This document shows positions 9,035 to 18,744 of a DNA stretch of 64,000 nt, piece by piece. A model generated the notes under the pieces. It was not told the origin of the DNA and ran no database searches. It saw only the letters and a list, made by a program, of their open reading frames with translations. The translations under genes were made by a program, and so were the position numbers. Source of the DNA: Mesorhizobium sp. WSM4313 (GTDB lineage: Bacteria; Pseudomonadota; Alphaproteobacteria; Rhizobiales; Rhizobiaceae); the NCBI RefSeq assembly GCF_002294725.1, contig NZ_NSFT01000001.1:620001-684000 (forward strand). The letters run 5' to 3'. Each line of letters begins with the position of its first letter. Within the stretch, counting starts at the first letter, position 1.

Positions 9035-10696
9035 ATGAAGAAACTGCTTTTGGCGGCGTCGGCCGCCGCATTGCTGGCCGGCTCGTGGCTCGCTCCGGCA
9101 CAGGCCGAATATCTCAAGGAGCACCGGGGCGGCACCATTCGCCTGCTAGCCCGATCGGCGGCAGGAACGCTCGATCCGCACATCAACTACACGGACCAGG
9201 GCTGGCAGATGTACCAGCCGATCTATGACGGCCTTGTCGCCTTCCGCAAAGCCGAGGGCGTCGAGGGTTTCTCCATCGTTCCCGATCTGGCCGAGGCACT
9301 GCCCACGGTCAGCGATGACGGCAAGACCTTCACCTTCAAGCTGCGCAAGGGCATCAAGTTCTCCAACGGCCAGGACCTCGGCGTGAAGGACGTCGTCGCC
9401 TCCTTCCAGCGCATCTTCAAGATTTCCGGGCCGACGTCAGGCACCTTCTATGCCGGCATTGTCGGCGCCGACAAATGCCTGGCCGACACCAAGAGCTGCA
9501 CGCTGGAAGGCGGCGTTGTCGCCGACGAGGCGGCCGGCACGATCACCCTCAATCTCACCAAGCCGGACGCCGAGATCCTCTACAAGCTCGCCTTGCCGCA
9601 TGCTGTGATCCTGCCCGCGGACACGCCGGCGGAGGATATGGGCTCCAAGCCGATCCCCAGCACCGGCCCCTACATGATCTCGGCTTTCGATCCCAACAAA
9701 GGCATGACGGTTTCCCGCAACCCCAATTTCAAGCAGTGGAGCGAGGAAGCTCAGCCGGACGGCTATCCGGATGTCGTGCAGTATGATTTCGGCCTTTCGG
9801 AAGAGGCCGCCGTCACGGCGATCCAGAACGGCGAAGCGGACTGGATGTTCGACGCCCTGCCCAGCGACCGCCTCGGCGAACTCGGCAGCAAGTCCATGGA
9901 CCAGCTGCATATCTCGCCGCTTTCGGCCTGGTGGTACGCGCCGCTGAACACCCGCATGGCCCCATTCGACAATGAAAAGGCGCGCCAGGCCGTCGCCTAT
10001 GCGGTCGACCGCAACACGCTGGTCAAGCTGTTCGGCGGCAAGGTGCTGGCTTCGCCGGTCTGCCAGGTCCTGCCGCCGGACTTCCCCGGGCATGAGGACT
10101 ATTGCCCCTTCACCAAGAACCCGGGCGCCAAATGGTCGGCTCCGGATGTCGACAAGGCCAAGCAGCTCGTCGAGGAATCGGGCACCAAGGGCCAGAAGGT
10201 GACCATCATCGTCGAGGACACCGCCATTTCGCGTTCCATCGGCGTCTATCTGCAGAGCGTGCTGACCAACATTGGCTACGTCGCCGACGTCAAGCCGATC
10301 TCGTCCAATCTGCAGTTCACCTATATCCAGAACACCAACAACAAAGTGCAGATGTCCGTCACCCAATGGTACAAGGACTATCCGGCGGCGTCGGACTTCC
10401 TGAACATCCTGTTCAGCTGCGCTTCCTATCGCGAAGGTTCGGACGCCTCGATCAACATTTCCGGCTTCTGCGACAAGGATATCGACGCCCAGATGCAGAA
10501 GGCGCTGGACCTCGGCGTGACCGATCAGAAGGCGGCCGACAAATTGTGGGCGGCAATCGACAAGCAGGTCACCGACAAGGCACCGGCGGTCGGGCTGTTC
10601 ACGCCGAAGCGGCTTGATTTCGTCAGCAAGCGCATCGGCAATTTCAAGTTCAACCCGCAGTTCAACTGGATTATCACCCAGTCCTGGGTGCAGTAA
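9035..10696 (+). CDS. ABC transporter substrate-binding protein, peptide family 5
   Basis: This 553-residue periplasmic solute-binding protein (SBP_bac_5) starts at ATG 9035, 4 bp after the hydrolase stop. A classical signal peptide ends near APAQA. The mature protein begins EYLKEHRGGTIRLLARSAAG and contains the family element TLDPHINYTDQGWQMYQPIYDGL. Four or more cysteines (KCLADTKSCT, SPVCQVL, DYCPF) suggest disulfides. It delivers peptides or similar ligands to the permeases encoded next. The exact ligand is not readable from the sequence. Confidence 0.9.
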   Translation: MKKLLLAASAAALLAGSWLAPAQAEYLKEHRGGTIRLLARSAAGTLDPHINYTDQGWQMYQPIYDGLVAFRKAEGVEGFSIVPDLAEALPTVSDDGKTFTFKLRKGIKFSNGQDLGVKDVVASFQRIFKISGPTSGTFYAGIVGADKCLADTKSCTLEGGVVADEAAGTITLNLTKPDAEILYKLALPHAVILPADTPAEDMGSKPIPSTGPYMISAFDPNKGMTVSRNPNFKQWSEEAQPDGYPDVVQYDFGLSEEAAVTAIQNGEADWMFDALPSDRLGELGSKSMDQLHISPLSAWWYAPLNTRMAPFDNEKARQAVAYAVDRNTLVKLFGGKVLASPVCQVLPPDFPGHEDYCPFTKNPGAKWSAPDVDKAKQLVEESGTKGQKVTIIVEDTAISRSIGVYLQSVLTNIGYVADVKPISSNLQFTYIQNTNNKVQMSVTQWYKDYPAASDFLNILFSCASYREGSDASINISGFCDKDIDAQMQKALDLGVTDQKAADKLWAAIDKQVTDKAPAVGLFTPKRLDFVSKRIGNFKFNPQFNWIITQSWVQ

Positions 10697-10714
10697 GGGG
10701 CCTGGGTGCAGTAA
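10683..10714 (+). repeat. 14-bp direct duplication at the end of the binding-protein gene
   Basis: CCTGGGTGCAGTAA, which contains the stop codon of the solute-binding-protein gene, recurs 18 bp downstream (10683-10696 and 10701-10714). It appears to be a recent local duplication in the intercistronic gap and changes no coding sequence. Confidence 0.75.
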
Positions 10715-10735
10715 CGAACCGCGGAATCACATACC

Positions 10736-11752
10736 GTGTCCAGCCAAGTCGCCGCCATGCCGCGCAAGACGCGAGGGCCCTGGGCCGTCGCGTTTGCGAA
10801 GCTGGCAACGGACAGGGCCGCCATGGCGTCCCTGGCTGTGTTCCTCATCATCGTTCTCGCCTGTTTCAGCGCGCCGCTTTATGCAAAATGGGCGGGCACG
10901 GACCCGTTCGCCTCGACGCTCGACGCCGTCATCCAGATCGACGGCGCCGACGTTCCGGTGATGGAACAGTCGACCGAGGGACTGGGGCTTGGCTACACGC
11001 CGATCGGTCCGACCTGGCGGCTCGGCAATTATTTCCTAGGCGCCGACAGCCAGGGGCGCGACGTCATGGCAAGGTTGCTCTATGGCGGCCTGAACTCGCT
11101 GCTGATCTCCGGTGCAGCCACCATCTTCACGCTGATCGTCGGCACGATGGCAGGACTGATCGCGGGCTATTTCGGCGGCATCACCGACACGGTGCTGTCG
11201 CGCTTGCTCGACGTGCTCTGGGCGTTTCCGATCTATCTGCTGGCGATCTCGCTTTCCATCGTCACCATCGCGCAAGGCATCGCGATCGGACCGATCGAGA
11301 TCCAATCTGGCAGTCTATGGCTGCCCATCATCATCATAGGCATCGTCTATATACCCTATGTGGCGCGGCCGATACGCGGCCAGGTCCTGGCGCTGCGCCA
11401 CAGCGAGTTCGTGTTCGCCGCGATCAATCTGGGCGTGCCGGGCTGGCGCATCCTGTGGCGCGACATCCTGCCCAACATCACCACCACCCTCATCGTGTTC
11501 GTGCCGCTGATGATGGCGCTGAACATGCTGACGGAATCGGCGCTGTCGTTCCTGTCGATCGGCGTGCAGCCGCCGGCCGCGAGCTGGGGCACCATCATCC
11601 AGGACGGGCAGGCGCTGCTCTACACAAGGCCACTGGTGGCGCTGGTGCCCGGTCTGGCGATCGCCGTTTCCGTCATGGCGCTCAACGTCTTCGGCGACGG
11701 CCTGCGCGATGCGCTCGACCCGCGCTCCAAGGTCCGGCTGGGGCGCGACTGA
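10736..11752 (+). CDS. Peptide ABC transporter permease, DppC type
   Basis: This 338-residue permease starts at GTG 10736; an ATG at 10757 is an alternative. There is an N-terminal membrane segment (AAMASLAVFLIIVLACFSAP), then a long periplasmic loop, then the BPD_transp_1 domain with five segments. The coupling-helix region AAINLGVPGWRILWRDILPN is the EAA motif that contacts the ATPases. The periplasmic loop of about 60 residues is longer than in E. coli DppC. The DppC-type gene precedes the DppB-type gene, the reverse of the common order. Confidence 0.9.
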   Translation: MSSQVAAMPRKTRGPWAVAFAKLATDRAAMASLAVFLIIVLACFSAPLYAKWAGTDPFASTLDAVIQIDGADVPVMEQSTEGLGLGYTPIGPTWRLGNYFLGADSQGRDVMARLLYGGLNSLLISGAATIFTLIVGTMAGLIAGYFGGITDTVLSRLLDVLWAFPIYLLAISLSIVTIAQGIAIGPIEIQSGSLWLPIIIIGIVYIPYVARPIRGQVLALRHSEFVFAAINLGVPGWRILWRDILPNITTTLIVFVPLMMALNMLTESALSFLSIGVQPPAASWGTIIQDGQALLYTRPLVALVPGLAIAVSVMALNVFGDGLRDALDPRSKVRLGRD

Positions 11753-12723
11753 TGTTTTATGCGATCCTGCGCCGTTTCGGTCAGATGCTGTTCGTGATGT
11801 TCGGCATCTCGGTCATCGTCTTCCTGATCTTCTTCGCCACGCCCGGCGCCGATCCCGCCGCGCGCATCGCCGGCCGCAACGCTTCGCCGGAAGTGCTGGC
11901 CGCGGTTCGCCACAGCTTCGGCTTCGACCAGCCGCTCTACGTGCAATACACGCGCATGATGGAGAAGATCTTCGTCACCGGCGACCTGACCTCCTTCGTC
12001 AACCGCGGCTGGAAGGTCGTGCCTGCCGTCATGGATTCCATCCCCGTCACGCTTTCGCTGGTGTTCGGCGCCGCGGTCCTGTGGGTGGTCGTCTCCATCA
12101 TCATCGGCATCGTCGCCGCGGCCACCCGAGACAGCTGGCTGGACAAGCTCCTGATGGCTTTGGGCCTGCTCGGCATTTCCATGCCGGTCTACTGGCTGGG
12201 CGAGGTGATGAACCTGATGACCCAGAGCCGTTATCACGACAGCTGGGCGTTCTCCTGGGTGCCGCCGCTCGGCTACAAGAACTTTTCCGACGATCCCAAG
12301 GGCTGGTTCCTGACGCTGGTCATCCCATGGATCACGCTGGCCATCCTCTATATCGGCATTTACGGGCGCGTGCTGCGCGCGGCCATCATCGAATCCATGC
12401 AGGAAGATTATATCCGCACCGCCCGGGCCAAGGGCCTGTCGGAGACCCGCATCCTGTTTCGCCATGCGCTGCGCACCTCGCTCATCGCCTTCGTCACCCT
12501 GTTCGGCCTCGACTTCGGCGCGCTGGTGGGCGGCTCGGCCTTGCTGACCGAGGTCGTGTTCGGCCTGCATGGCATCGGTAAGCTCACCTATGACGCGCTG
12601 CAGAATCTCGATCTGCCGATGATCATGGCGACGGTCATGTATGCGTCCATGTTCGTGGTGATCGCCAACGCGGTCGTCGATTTCGTCTACATCCTTCTCG
12701 ATCCGCGCCTGAGGGCATCATGA
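11752..12723 (+). CDS. Peptide ABC transporter permease, DppB type
   Basis: This 323-residue inner-membrane permease begins in a TGATG overlap with the preceding stop. The N-terminal segment YAILRRFGQMLFVMFGISVI and the following FFATPGADPAARIAG are diagnostic of DppB/OppB. The EAA-type coupling motif is DYIRTARAKGLSETRILFRH. It pairs with the DppC-type protein to form the membrane channel. Confidence 0.9.
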   Translation: MFYAILRRFGQMLFVMFGISVIVFLIFFATPGADPAARIAGRNASPEVLAAVRHSFGFDQPLYVQYTRMMEKIFVTGDLTSFVNRGWKVVPAVMDSIPVTLSLVFGAAVLWVVVSIIIGIVAAATRDSWLDKLLMALGLLGISMPVYWLGEVMNLMTQSRYHDSWAFSWVPPLGYKNFSDDPKGWFLTLVIPWITLAILYIGIYGRVLRAAIIESMQEDYIRTARAKGLSETRILFRHALRTSLIAFVTLFGLDFGALVGGSALLTEVVFGLHGIGKLTYDALQNLDLPMIMATVMYASMFVVIANAVVDFVYILLDPRLRAS

Positions 12724-13679
12724 TATTGTCGGTGCGCGATCTCAAAGTGTCCTTCCGCACCCATGACGGGCCGGTACGGGCCATCGACGGCGTTTCCTTC
12801 GATCTCGAGGAAAGCGAGATCCTCGGCGTCGTCGGCGAATCCGGCTCCGGCAAGACGGTGTCGCTGCTTGCCGTGATGGGGCTTATCACCGACCCGAACG
12901 CCACCATCGAAGGCTCGATCCGTTACAAAGGCCGCGAATTGGTGGGCCTGCCGCCGCGCGAGCTTCGTCGTTTGCGCGGCAACGAGATCGCCATGATCTT
13001 CCAGGACCCGATGACGGCGCTGACGCCGGTCTACACGATCGGCTGGCAGATCGCCGAGCAGATCCGGGCGCATCGTGGCGTCAGCAAGCCGAAGGCGATG
13101 GAGCGCGTCGAGCAGCTGTTGGCTGAGGTGAATTTCCCCAATCCGCACGAGGCGATGTCGCGCTATCCGCACCAGCTTTCCGGCGGCATGCGGCAGCGCG
13201 CGGTGATCGCGATGGCCTTGTCCTGCGATCCGGCACTGCTGGTCGCGGACGAGCCGACCACCGCGCTCGACGTCACCGTGCAGGCCGGCATTCTCGACCT
13301 CGTGCGCAAATTGCGGGCGAAGCACAAGTCGGCGGTTGTCTTCATAACGCACGACATGGGCGTGGTCTCCGAGCTCGCCGACCGGGTGATGGTCATGTAT
13401 GCCGGCCGCGTGGTGGAGCGCGGCACCCGCACTGAGCTGTTTTCCGATCCGCGACACCCTTATACGCGCGCGCTGCTTGGCTCGATCCCGCCGCTGACCG
13501 GCGAGAAACCGCGCCGCCTGCCGGCGATCCCCGGCTCGCCGCCTTCCTTGCTGCGGCTGCCGGAAGGCTGCGCCTTCGGACCGCGCTGTCCGGTCCGCTA
13601 CGAGCCCTGCGAGGCCCGCAAGCCGGGTCTCGGCGCGAGCGCGCATGCAGCCGCCTGCTTTCGGGTGGCACAGGCATGA
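12720..13679 (+). CDS. Peptide ABC transporter ATPase, DppD type
   Basis: This 319-residue ATP-binding subunit overlaps the previous gene by ATGA. Walker A is GESGSGKT, the signature is LSGGMRQR, Walker B is ALLVADEPTTALD, and the switch His lies in ITHDMG. The C-terminal oligopeptide-transport domain carries the cysteine cluster CAFGPRCPVRYEPC, which in related ATPases can bind an iron-sulfur cluster. Confidence 0.92.
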   Translation: MILSVRDLKVSFRTHDGPVRAIDGVSFDLEESEILGVVGESGSGKTVSLLAVMGLITDPNATIEGSIRYKGRELVGLPPRELRRLRGNEIAMIFQDPMTALTPVYTIGWQIAEQIRAHRGVSKPKAMERVEQLLAEVNFPNPHEAMSRYPHQLSGGMRQRAVIAMALSCDPALLVADEPTTALDVTVQAGILDLVRKLRAKHKSAVVFITHDMGVVSELADRVMVMYAGRVVERGTRTELFSDPRHPYTRALLGSIPPLTGEKPRRLPAIPGSPPSLLRLPEGCAFGPRCPVRYEPCEARKPGLGASAHAAACFRVAQA

Positions 13680-14677
13680 GCGAGTTGATGACAGACACAG
13701 ACCGACCGATCCTCGAGACGCGTTCGCTGGCAAAACGCTTTTCGATCGGCAGCCGCTTTTCCGCCGAGGGCAGGCGGACCGTCCACGCGGTGGACAACGT
13801 CTCGCTGAGCGTGCGGCGCGGCGAGACTGTCGGCCTTGTCGGCGAATCCGGATGCGGCAAGTCCACGCTGGCGCGCTGCCTGGTTCGGCTCTACGACATC
13901 ACCGACGGCAAACTTCTGTTCGAAGGCGACGACATCACCTCGAAATCGCTATCCGAGCTCAGGCCGCTGCGGCGGCGTTTGCAAATGGTCTTCCAGGATC
14001 CCTCGGCCTCGCTCAATCCGCGCCGGCGCGTCGGCGACCTCGTCGCCGAGCCGCTGCGCATCCACGGCAAGGTTTCGGCGCGTGAGATCACCGCGCGCGT
14101 GGCGGAGCTGTTCGAGCTGGTCGGGCTGTTGCCGGACCATATGATGCGCTATCCGCACGAATTCTCCGGCGGCCAGCGCCAGCGCGTCGGCATCGCGCGG
14201 GCGATCGCGCTGAACCCCGACCTTGTCGTGCTGGACGAGCCGGTCTCCGCGCTCGACGTGTCGGTGCAGGCCCAGATCGTCAACCTGCTCGCCGATCTGC
14301 AGGAGAAGCTGAAGCTCACCTATATCTTCATCGCCCACGATCTCTCTGTGGTGCGCCAGGTCTCGACGCGCATCGCGGTCATGTATCTCGGCTCTATCGT
14401 CGAGGAGTGCCCGGCGGAAGAGGTCTTTGCGACACCCGCCCATCCCTACAGCCAGGCACTGATCTCGGCGGTTCCCATCGTCGAGACGACGCCTGCGGGC
14501 GCGCGCAAGCGCATCATCCTCACCGGCGACGTGCCGAGCCCGCTGAAGCCTCCGTCCGGATGCCGCTTCCATCCGCGATGCCCGATCGCGGCGGACCGGT
14601 GCCGTTCTGAGCGGCCGGAACTGAAAGAATATCGTCCGGGTCGCAAAGTGGCCTGCCACTTCCCCACTTTGACCTGA
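13676..14677 (+). CDS. Peptide ABC transporter ATPase, DppF type
   Basis: This 333-residue second ATPase of the transporter overlaps dppD by 4 bp. Walker A is GESGCGKS, the signature is FSGGQRQRVG, and Walker B is LVVLDEPVSALD. The C-terminal motif CRFHPRCPIAADRC is the DppF-type cysteine cluster. It is the last gene of the peptidase-transporter unit; the next gene (14726-15289) is convergent. Confidence 0.92.
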   Translation: MSELMTDTDRPILETRSLAKRFSIGSRFSAEGRRTVHAVDNVSLSVRRGETVGLVGESGCGKSTLARCLVRLYDITDGKLLFEGDDITSKSLSELRPLRRRLQMVFQDPSASLNPRRRVGDLVAEPLRIHGKVSAREITARVAELFELVGLLPDHMMRYPHEFSGGQRQRVGIARAIALNPDLVVLDEPVSALDVSVQAQIVNLLADLQEKLKLTYIFIAHDLSVVRQVSTRIAVMYLGSIVEECPAEEVFATPAHPYSQALISAVPIVETTPAGARKRIILTGDVPSPLKPPSGCRFHPRCPIAADRCRSERPELKEYRPGRKVACHFPTLT

Positions 14678-14725
14678 ACCGTCTTGTAGCGGGTGGCGGA
14701 CGCGGACTGCCGGAACCGCGCCGGA

Positions 14726-15289
14726 TCAGTTCTTGGCGATGGCGCCGACTTCGACCGAATCGACCCGCTTCAGACTCATGCCGATCACCGGCACCAGTTG
14801 ATTGTCGACGCGCACGGCCACCGTCACGGTCATCGAATTGCCGTCGGGGACACGCGCCTGCATGACGCCGTTCAACTGCTTGCGGTTGATGGTGAAAACG
14901 ACCTTCTGGGCGTCGACGACATTGCCGCCGACAATGTCCATGCCGCTTTCGGTCGAGCCGCCCATGAAGGTGCCCCGATAGCCATCGCGGCCCTTGCGCT
15001 CGACGCTGGCGGACATCTTTTGCGTGAACACGCCGACCCTGCAGCCGCCGTCAAGCGTCATGCCGAGCTTGCTGGCGGGCGTCGAGCCATTGAAATCGCA
15101 AGTGAATTTGGTGCCTTTGTACTTGCCGGCGATGATCTCGCCGGGGCCGACCCATCTGCCTTCGACGGAGCGGAAAAACTGCTTGTCCGGCTCTGCGCCA
15201 AGGGCCTTTTCGACGAGGCCGAGCGGCGCGACGATCGCAATGGCGGCAGGCAGGACGCAGGACAGGATCACGCTTCTCATCGACGACAC
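14726..15289 (-). CDS. Conserved secreted protein, unknown function
   Basis: This 187-residue protein uses GTG 15289, or ATG 15280 three codons later. The signal peptide SVILSCVLPAAIAIVAPLGL ends around ALGAEP. The mature part reads as a beta-rich domain with two cysteines (FTCDFNG and GGCRVGVF) likely to pair in the periplasm. The start KQFFRSVEGRWVGPGEIIAG resembles small beta-barrel or lipocalin-like proteins of rhizobia, but I do not know a characterised member. It sits alone between convergent and co-directional neighbours. Confidence 0.75.
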   Translation of the reverse strand: MSSMRSVILSCVLPAAIAIVAPLGLVEKALGAEPDKQFFRSVEGRWVGPGEIIAGKYKGTKFTCDFNGSTPASKLGMTLDGGCRVGVFTQKMSASVERKGRDGYRGTFMGGSTESGMDIVGGNVVDAQKVVFTINRKQLNGVMQARVPDGNSMTVTVAVRVDNQLVPVIGMSLKRVDSVEVGAIAKN

Positions 15290-15379
15290 CCGGCACGAAA
15301 GAGTCTATTCTTGGGACCGGACCGACCATGCAGAAGATTGGTTAATGCTTCGTCACCCGCGATGGGTCGCGCGTTTACC

Positions 15380-16462
15380 TTATCGGTCGTCCTGGCCGTT
15401 CTTTCGTGCCGCGAACGACGTCAGCGCCGAGAGGAAATCGCCGAGGCCCGGGCGCTTCACGGCGATGAACGGCAAGGGGCGTGCCGTTTCCATCGCCGCG
15501 ATGCCGATGCGCGCCGTCATCATGCCGTTGACGACGCCTTCGCCGAGTTTTGCCGAGAGTTTTGCGGCAAGCCCATGGCCGACGATCTGCTGCACGAAAC
15601 TGTCGCCAACCGCGATCGAGCCGGTCACCGCCAGATGCGCGAGCACGCCGCGCGCCAGCCGGAAGAAGCCGAGCGTGCCTGGGCGGCCGCCATAGAGCTC
15701 GGACAGGCGCCGGATCAGCCGCCCGGCCTCGAACACGACATAGGCGATGTCGACCAGCGCGCGAGGGCTGACCGCCGTTATCAGCGACACGCGCTTCGCG
15801 GCCTCCAAAATCAGGATCTTGGCGCTCGCATCGAGAGGCGACAGGATTTCGGTCTCGGCCAGCCGCACCAGATTGGCGCCGTCGATGATCTCGCCGCGCA
15901 ATTCGGCCAGCGAACGGCGGCCGGCGGCGGTCTCGGGTTTTGCGGCGACGAAAGCCGAGAGCTCGTCGACCAAGGCGCGCGCCGCCTTCGGGTCGTCGCG
16001 CGCCACGGCATCCAGGGCCCGTTTCTGCATCTTTTCGACTTCGGCAAGGCGGGCGATGGCGAGGAATTCGCGGATCAGAATGACGAGCAGCGAGAGCAGC
16101 GCGATCGCCGCCATGCCGGCCGCCAGCCAGCCGAGCCATTCGGCGCGCGCGAACAGGTCACGAATCAGCTGGTCGGCCCACAGGCCGACCGCCAGCGAGA
16201 CGAGCACGCCGAGAGCGCCGAAGAACAGCCGGGAAAGCAGCGAACGCTTTCTCGGCGCCGTCGCCGGCGGCGGAACCGCAGCCTCGATATCCGGCTCATC
16301 GAAGACGTCGACTTCCGAGGGGATCACGACTGCTATATCGGCTCTCGCGGCACGTGGCCTGCGCGCCGGCGGCTCCTCGGCGGCGCTATTTCGCTGTGGT
16401 TGCGGCGGCGCCTCGGTCTCAGGCTCGATACGGAAGGCCGCCGGTTTGCGGGGCGCGGTCAT
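15380..16462 (-). CDS. YcjF/TIGR01620 family membrane protein
   Basis: This 360-residue inner-membrane protein has an N-terminal proline/glutamate-rich cytoplasmic region (residues 1-75). Two adjacent membrane segments (about 78-95 and 110-128) follow, then a long helical domain of the DUF697/YcjF type ending with GDSFVQQIVGHGLAAKLSAK. It overlaps the ycjX-like gene by 4 bp. This pairing of YcjX and YcjF is widely conserved and in enterobacteria is linked to envelope stress, but its role is unknown. Confidence 0.88.
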   Translation of the reverse strand: MTAPRKPAAFRIEPETEAPPQPQRNSAAEEPPARRPRAARADIAVVIPSEVDVFDEPDIEAAVPPPATAPRKRSLLSRLFFGALGVLVSLAVGLWADQLIRDLFARAEWLGWLAAGMAAIALLSLLVILIREFLAIARLAEVEKMQKRALDAVARDDPKAARALVDELSAFVAAKPETAAGRRSLAELRGEIIDGANLVRLAETEILSPLDASAKILILEAAKRVSLITAVSPRALVDIAYVVFEAGRLIRRLSELYGGRPGTLGFFRLARGVLAHLAVTGSIAVGDSFVQQIVGHGLAAKLSAKLGEGVVNGMMTARIGIAAMETARPLPFIAVKRPGLGDFLSALTSFAARKNGQDDR

Positions 16463-17976
16463 GCCAGATGATCTCCGATCAGGAACTGCAGCGCTCGGTC
16501 GAGCCGGATATGCGGCAAGGACAGCGTGACGCCTTCGGCGGTGCGTTCAAGCTGCGGCGGGCGGAAACGCACGAAGCGGATCGCCGGTTCGGCGTTGTCC
16601 GCCGGCGATCCGGAAACGTCGAACACCGCGTCGACCTTTTCCGGCAAATCGCCCGGGAATATGGCGGTTTCGGCCTTTCCGTCGAATGTCTCGCCGTTGA
16701 TCCTCTCGCTTTTCAGCGGCGTGCCGATGATGACGGGGAGCGTCTCTCGCCCCTGCTTCACCGTGCCTTCGCGGGTCGAGCGAACGGCGGCCATGGCGAC
16801 GACATCGACGGCGGCGCCGCTGAAATTCGCCCGCGCGACGGCCCGGTCGGTCAGCCGGCGCACGATCGCCTGCAGCCGGTCATGGCTTTCGTGGTGCAAA
16901 TGGTCCGCCTTGGTCGCGGCCACCAGGATGCGGTCGATGCGGCGCGAGAAGAAGTCGGTCAGGAAATTGCCCCGTCCGGGCCGGAAGCAGGACAGGATCT
17001 CGGTTACCGCGCGCTCCAGATCGGCCATCGCGGCCGGGCCGGCATTGAGCGCCTGCATGGCGTCGATCAGCACGATCTGCCGGTCGAGGCGGGCGATGTG
17101 CTCGCGAAAGAACGGTTTGACGACATGCGTCTTATAGGCCTCGTAGCGGCGCTCCATCATCGCCCGCAGGGATCCGGAGCGCGGCCGGCCTTGCGACAGT
17201 GTCATCAGCGGCGCGAAGGTGAGCGCCGGCGAGCCTTCGAGATCGCCCGGCATCAGGAAACGGCCTGGCGGCAGCGTCGACAGCGCGCGGTCGTCGAGCT
17301 TGCACGCCTTGAGATAGGCGGCAAAGCTTTCGGCCAATCGCCGGGCGGTCATCTCGTCGGCGTCGGCATCGGGATCGATGGTGGAGGCCAACTCACGCCA
17401 GGCCTGCGACAGGTCGCAGCGGACGGGCAGGACGGCCAACTCGAGCGCCTCGCGCGAAAAATCGGCGAAGGATTTGCCGAGCAGCGGCAGGTCGAGCAGC
17501 CATTCGCCGGGATAGTCGACGATGTCGACAGATAGTTTTCCGGCTGAAAACAACCGGTTCCAGCCGGAAGCCGACTCATATTCGATGGTGAGCCGGAGCT
17601 CGGAGATCGCGCGGGTCGAGTCGGGCCAGACCCGCTCGTTCACCAAAGCCGCGACATGGTCTTCATATTGGAACCGCGGAACGGCATCGTCCGGCTGCTC
17701 TTCAAGGAAGGCGCGGGCGATGCGGCCGGATTTCTGCGCCTCGAACAGCGGCAGGCGACCGCCATGGATGAGATTGTGGACGAGGGCGGAGATGAACACC
17801 GTCTTGCCGGCGCGCGACAGGCCGGTGACGCCAAGGCGCATTGACGGAGAGAAGAGCCCGGCGGCGCGGCCCGACAACGTGTCGAGCGCAATCCTCGCCT
17901 CGTCGGTAAAACTGGTCAGCGATGATGCCAAATCAGGCCTCTGGTTGCGCGTCAGCGCCCGATATAGGCCCTGCAC
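16459..17976 (-). CDS. YcjX-family P-loop NTPase
   Basis: This 505-residue YcjX (DUF463) protein has a P-loop at GLSRAGKTVFISALVHN, near residues 53-60. The family is predicted to be GTPase- or ATPase-like. The motif WLLDLPLLG and the VAATKADHLHHESHDRLQ region are also family features. The start is GTG 17976; no in-frame ATG lies between it and the upstream stop. It follows the phosphatase gene by 18 bp and overlaps the YcjF-like gene, giving a three-gene minus-strand operon. Confidence 0.9.
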   Translation of the reverse strand: MQGLYRALTRNQRPDLASSLTSFTDEARIALDTLSGRAAGLFSPSMRLGVTGLSRAGKTVFISALVHNLIHGGRLPLFEAQKSGRIARAFLEEQPDDAVPRFQYEDHVAALVNERVWPDSTRAISELRLTIEYESASGWNRLFSAGKLSVDIVDYPGEWLLDLPLLGKSFADFSREALELAVLPVRCDLSQAWRELASTIDPDADADEMTARRLAESFAAYLKACKLDDRALSTLPPGRFLMPGDLEGSPALTFAPLMTLSQGRPRSGSLRAMMERRYEAYKTHVVKPFFREHIARLDRQIVLIDAMQALNAGPAAMADLERAVTEILSCFRPGRGNFLTDFFSRRIDRILVAATKADHLHHESHDRLQAIVRRLTDRAVARANFSGAAVDVVAMAAVRSTREGTVKQGRETLPVIIGTPLKSERINGETFDGKAETAIFPGDLPEKVDAVFDVSGSPADNAEPAIRFVRFRPPQLERTAEGVTLSLPHIRLDRALQFLIGDHLA

Positions 17977-17994
17977 CGCGCGTTTGAAATGGCC

Positions 17995-18510
17995 TCAGAG
18001 GTCGGCCGGCGTGAGAAAAGCTTCGAGATAGCCGTTGCCCTGGGCCGCTTCGGCAAGGTTGCCGGGAAAGCGCACCACGGCAAGGCCGGAGGTCGGAAAA
18101 CCGTGATTCATCATGCCGCGCGCCGTCTGCTCGCCATTTCCGGACACCGCCATGGCCAGATCTTCGGTCATGGGGTTGTGGCCGATCACCAGAAGCTGGC
18201 CAGCGTCCCGATTTTTGCGGATGATCTCCAGATAGCCGGCCGCATCCTCGCTATAGAGCGTGTCGAAGAACAGCACCCGGCCGGTGTCGGTGCGCCCCGC
18301 CAGGCCTTCCAGCGTCTGCCTGGCCCGCTTGGCGCTGGAGCAAAGAGTGACGTCCGGCACATAGTTGCGGGCCCGCATGGCCTCTCCGATCGCTTCGGCA
18401 TCGGCCATGCCCGATTCGTCGAGCGGGCGGTCGAAATCACGCATGCCGGGCAGCGCCCAGCCGGCTTTGGCATGCCGCAACAGATAAAGTCTGCTCAACC
18501 GGACCACCAT
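17995..18510 (-). CDS. SixA-like histidine phosphatase
   Basis: This 171-residue member of the histidine phosphatase (phosphoglycerate mutase-like) superfamily has the catalytic LRHAKAGW near the N-terminus, the second Arg in SSAKRARQTLEG, and the second His in VIGHNPMTEDLA. These are typical of SixA, which removes phosphate from histidine phosphotransfer domains. It is first in an operon with the YcjX and YcjF genes. The substrate is not known, and a target in the CckA-ChpT relay or the nitrogen PTS is only a guess. Confidence 0.87.
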   Translation of the reverse strand: MVVRLSRLYLLRHAKAGWALPGMRDFDRPLDESGMADAEAIGEAMRARNYVPDVTLCSSAKRARQTLEGLAGRTDTGRVLFFDTLYSEDAAGYLEIIRKNRDAGQLLVIGHNPMTEDLAMAVSGNGEQTARGMMNHGFPTSGLAVVRFPGNLAEAAQGNGYLEAFLTPADL

Positions 18511-18744
18511 GGTGCTGCCTTCGTGACAAAGCGCGATTAGTCACCAGAACGATGTCATGCACAATGGTCGGCCCGCAACTGCAACGAATCAGGTGCGAAT
18601 TCGTTTTCTGCCGTTGAACAACATTGTCGCCGGAGTTGCCGATGCAAGACTAACAATTGCGTGAAACTGTTGCCGATAGCGCTTGTGCAGGCTCTTTTCC
18701 CCGAATATATAGGCGCCAAATTTTGGGGTTGTTGGGTGAGTCGA

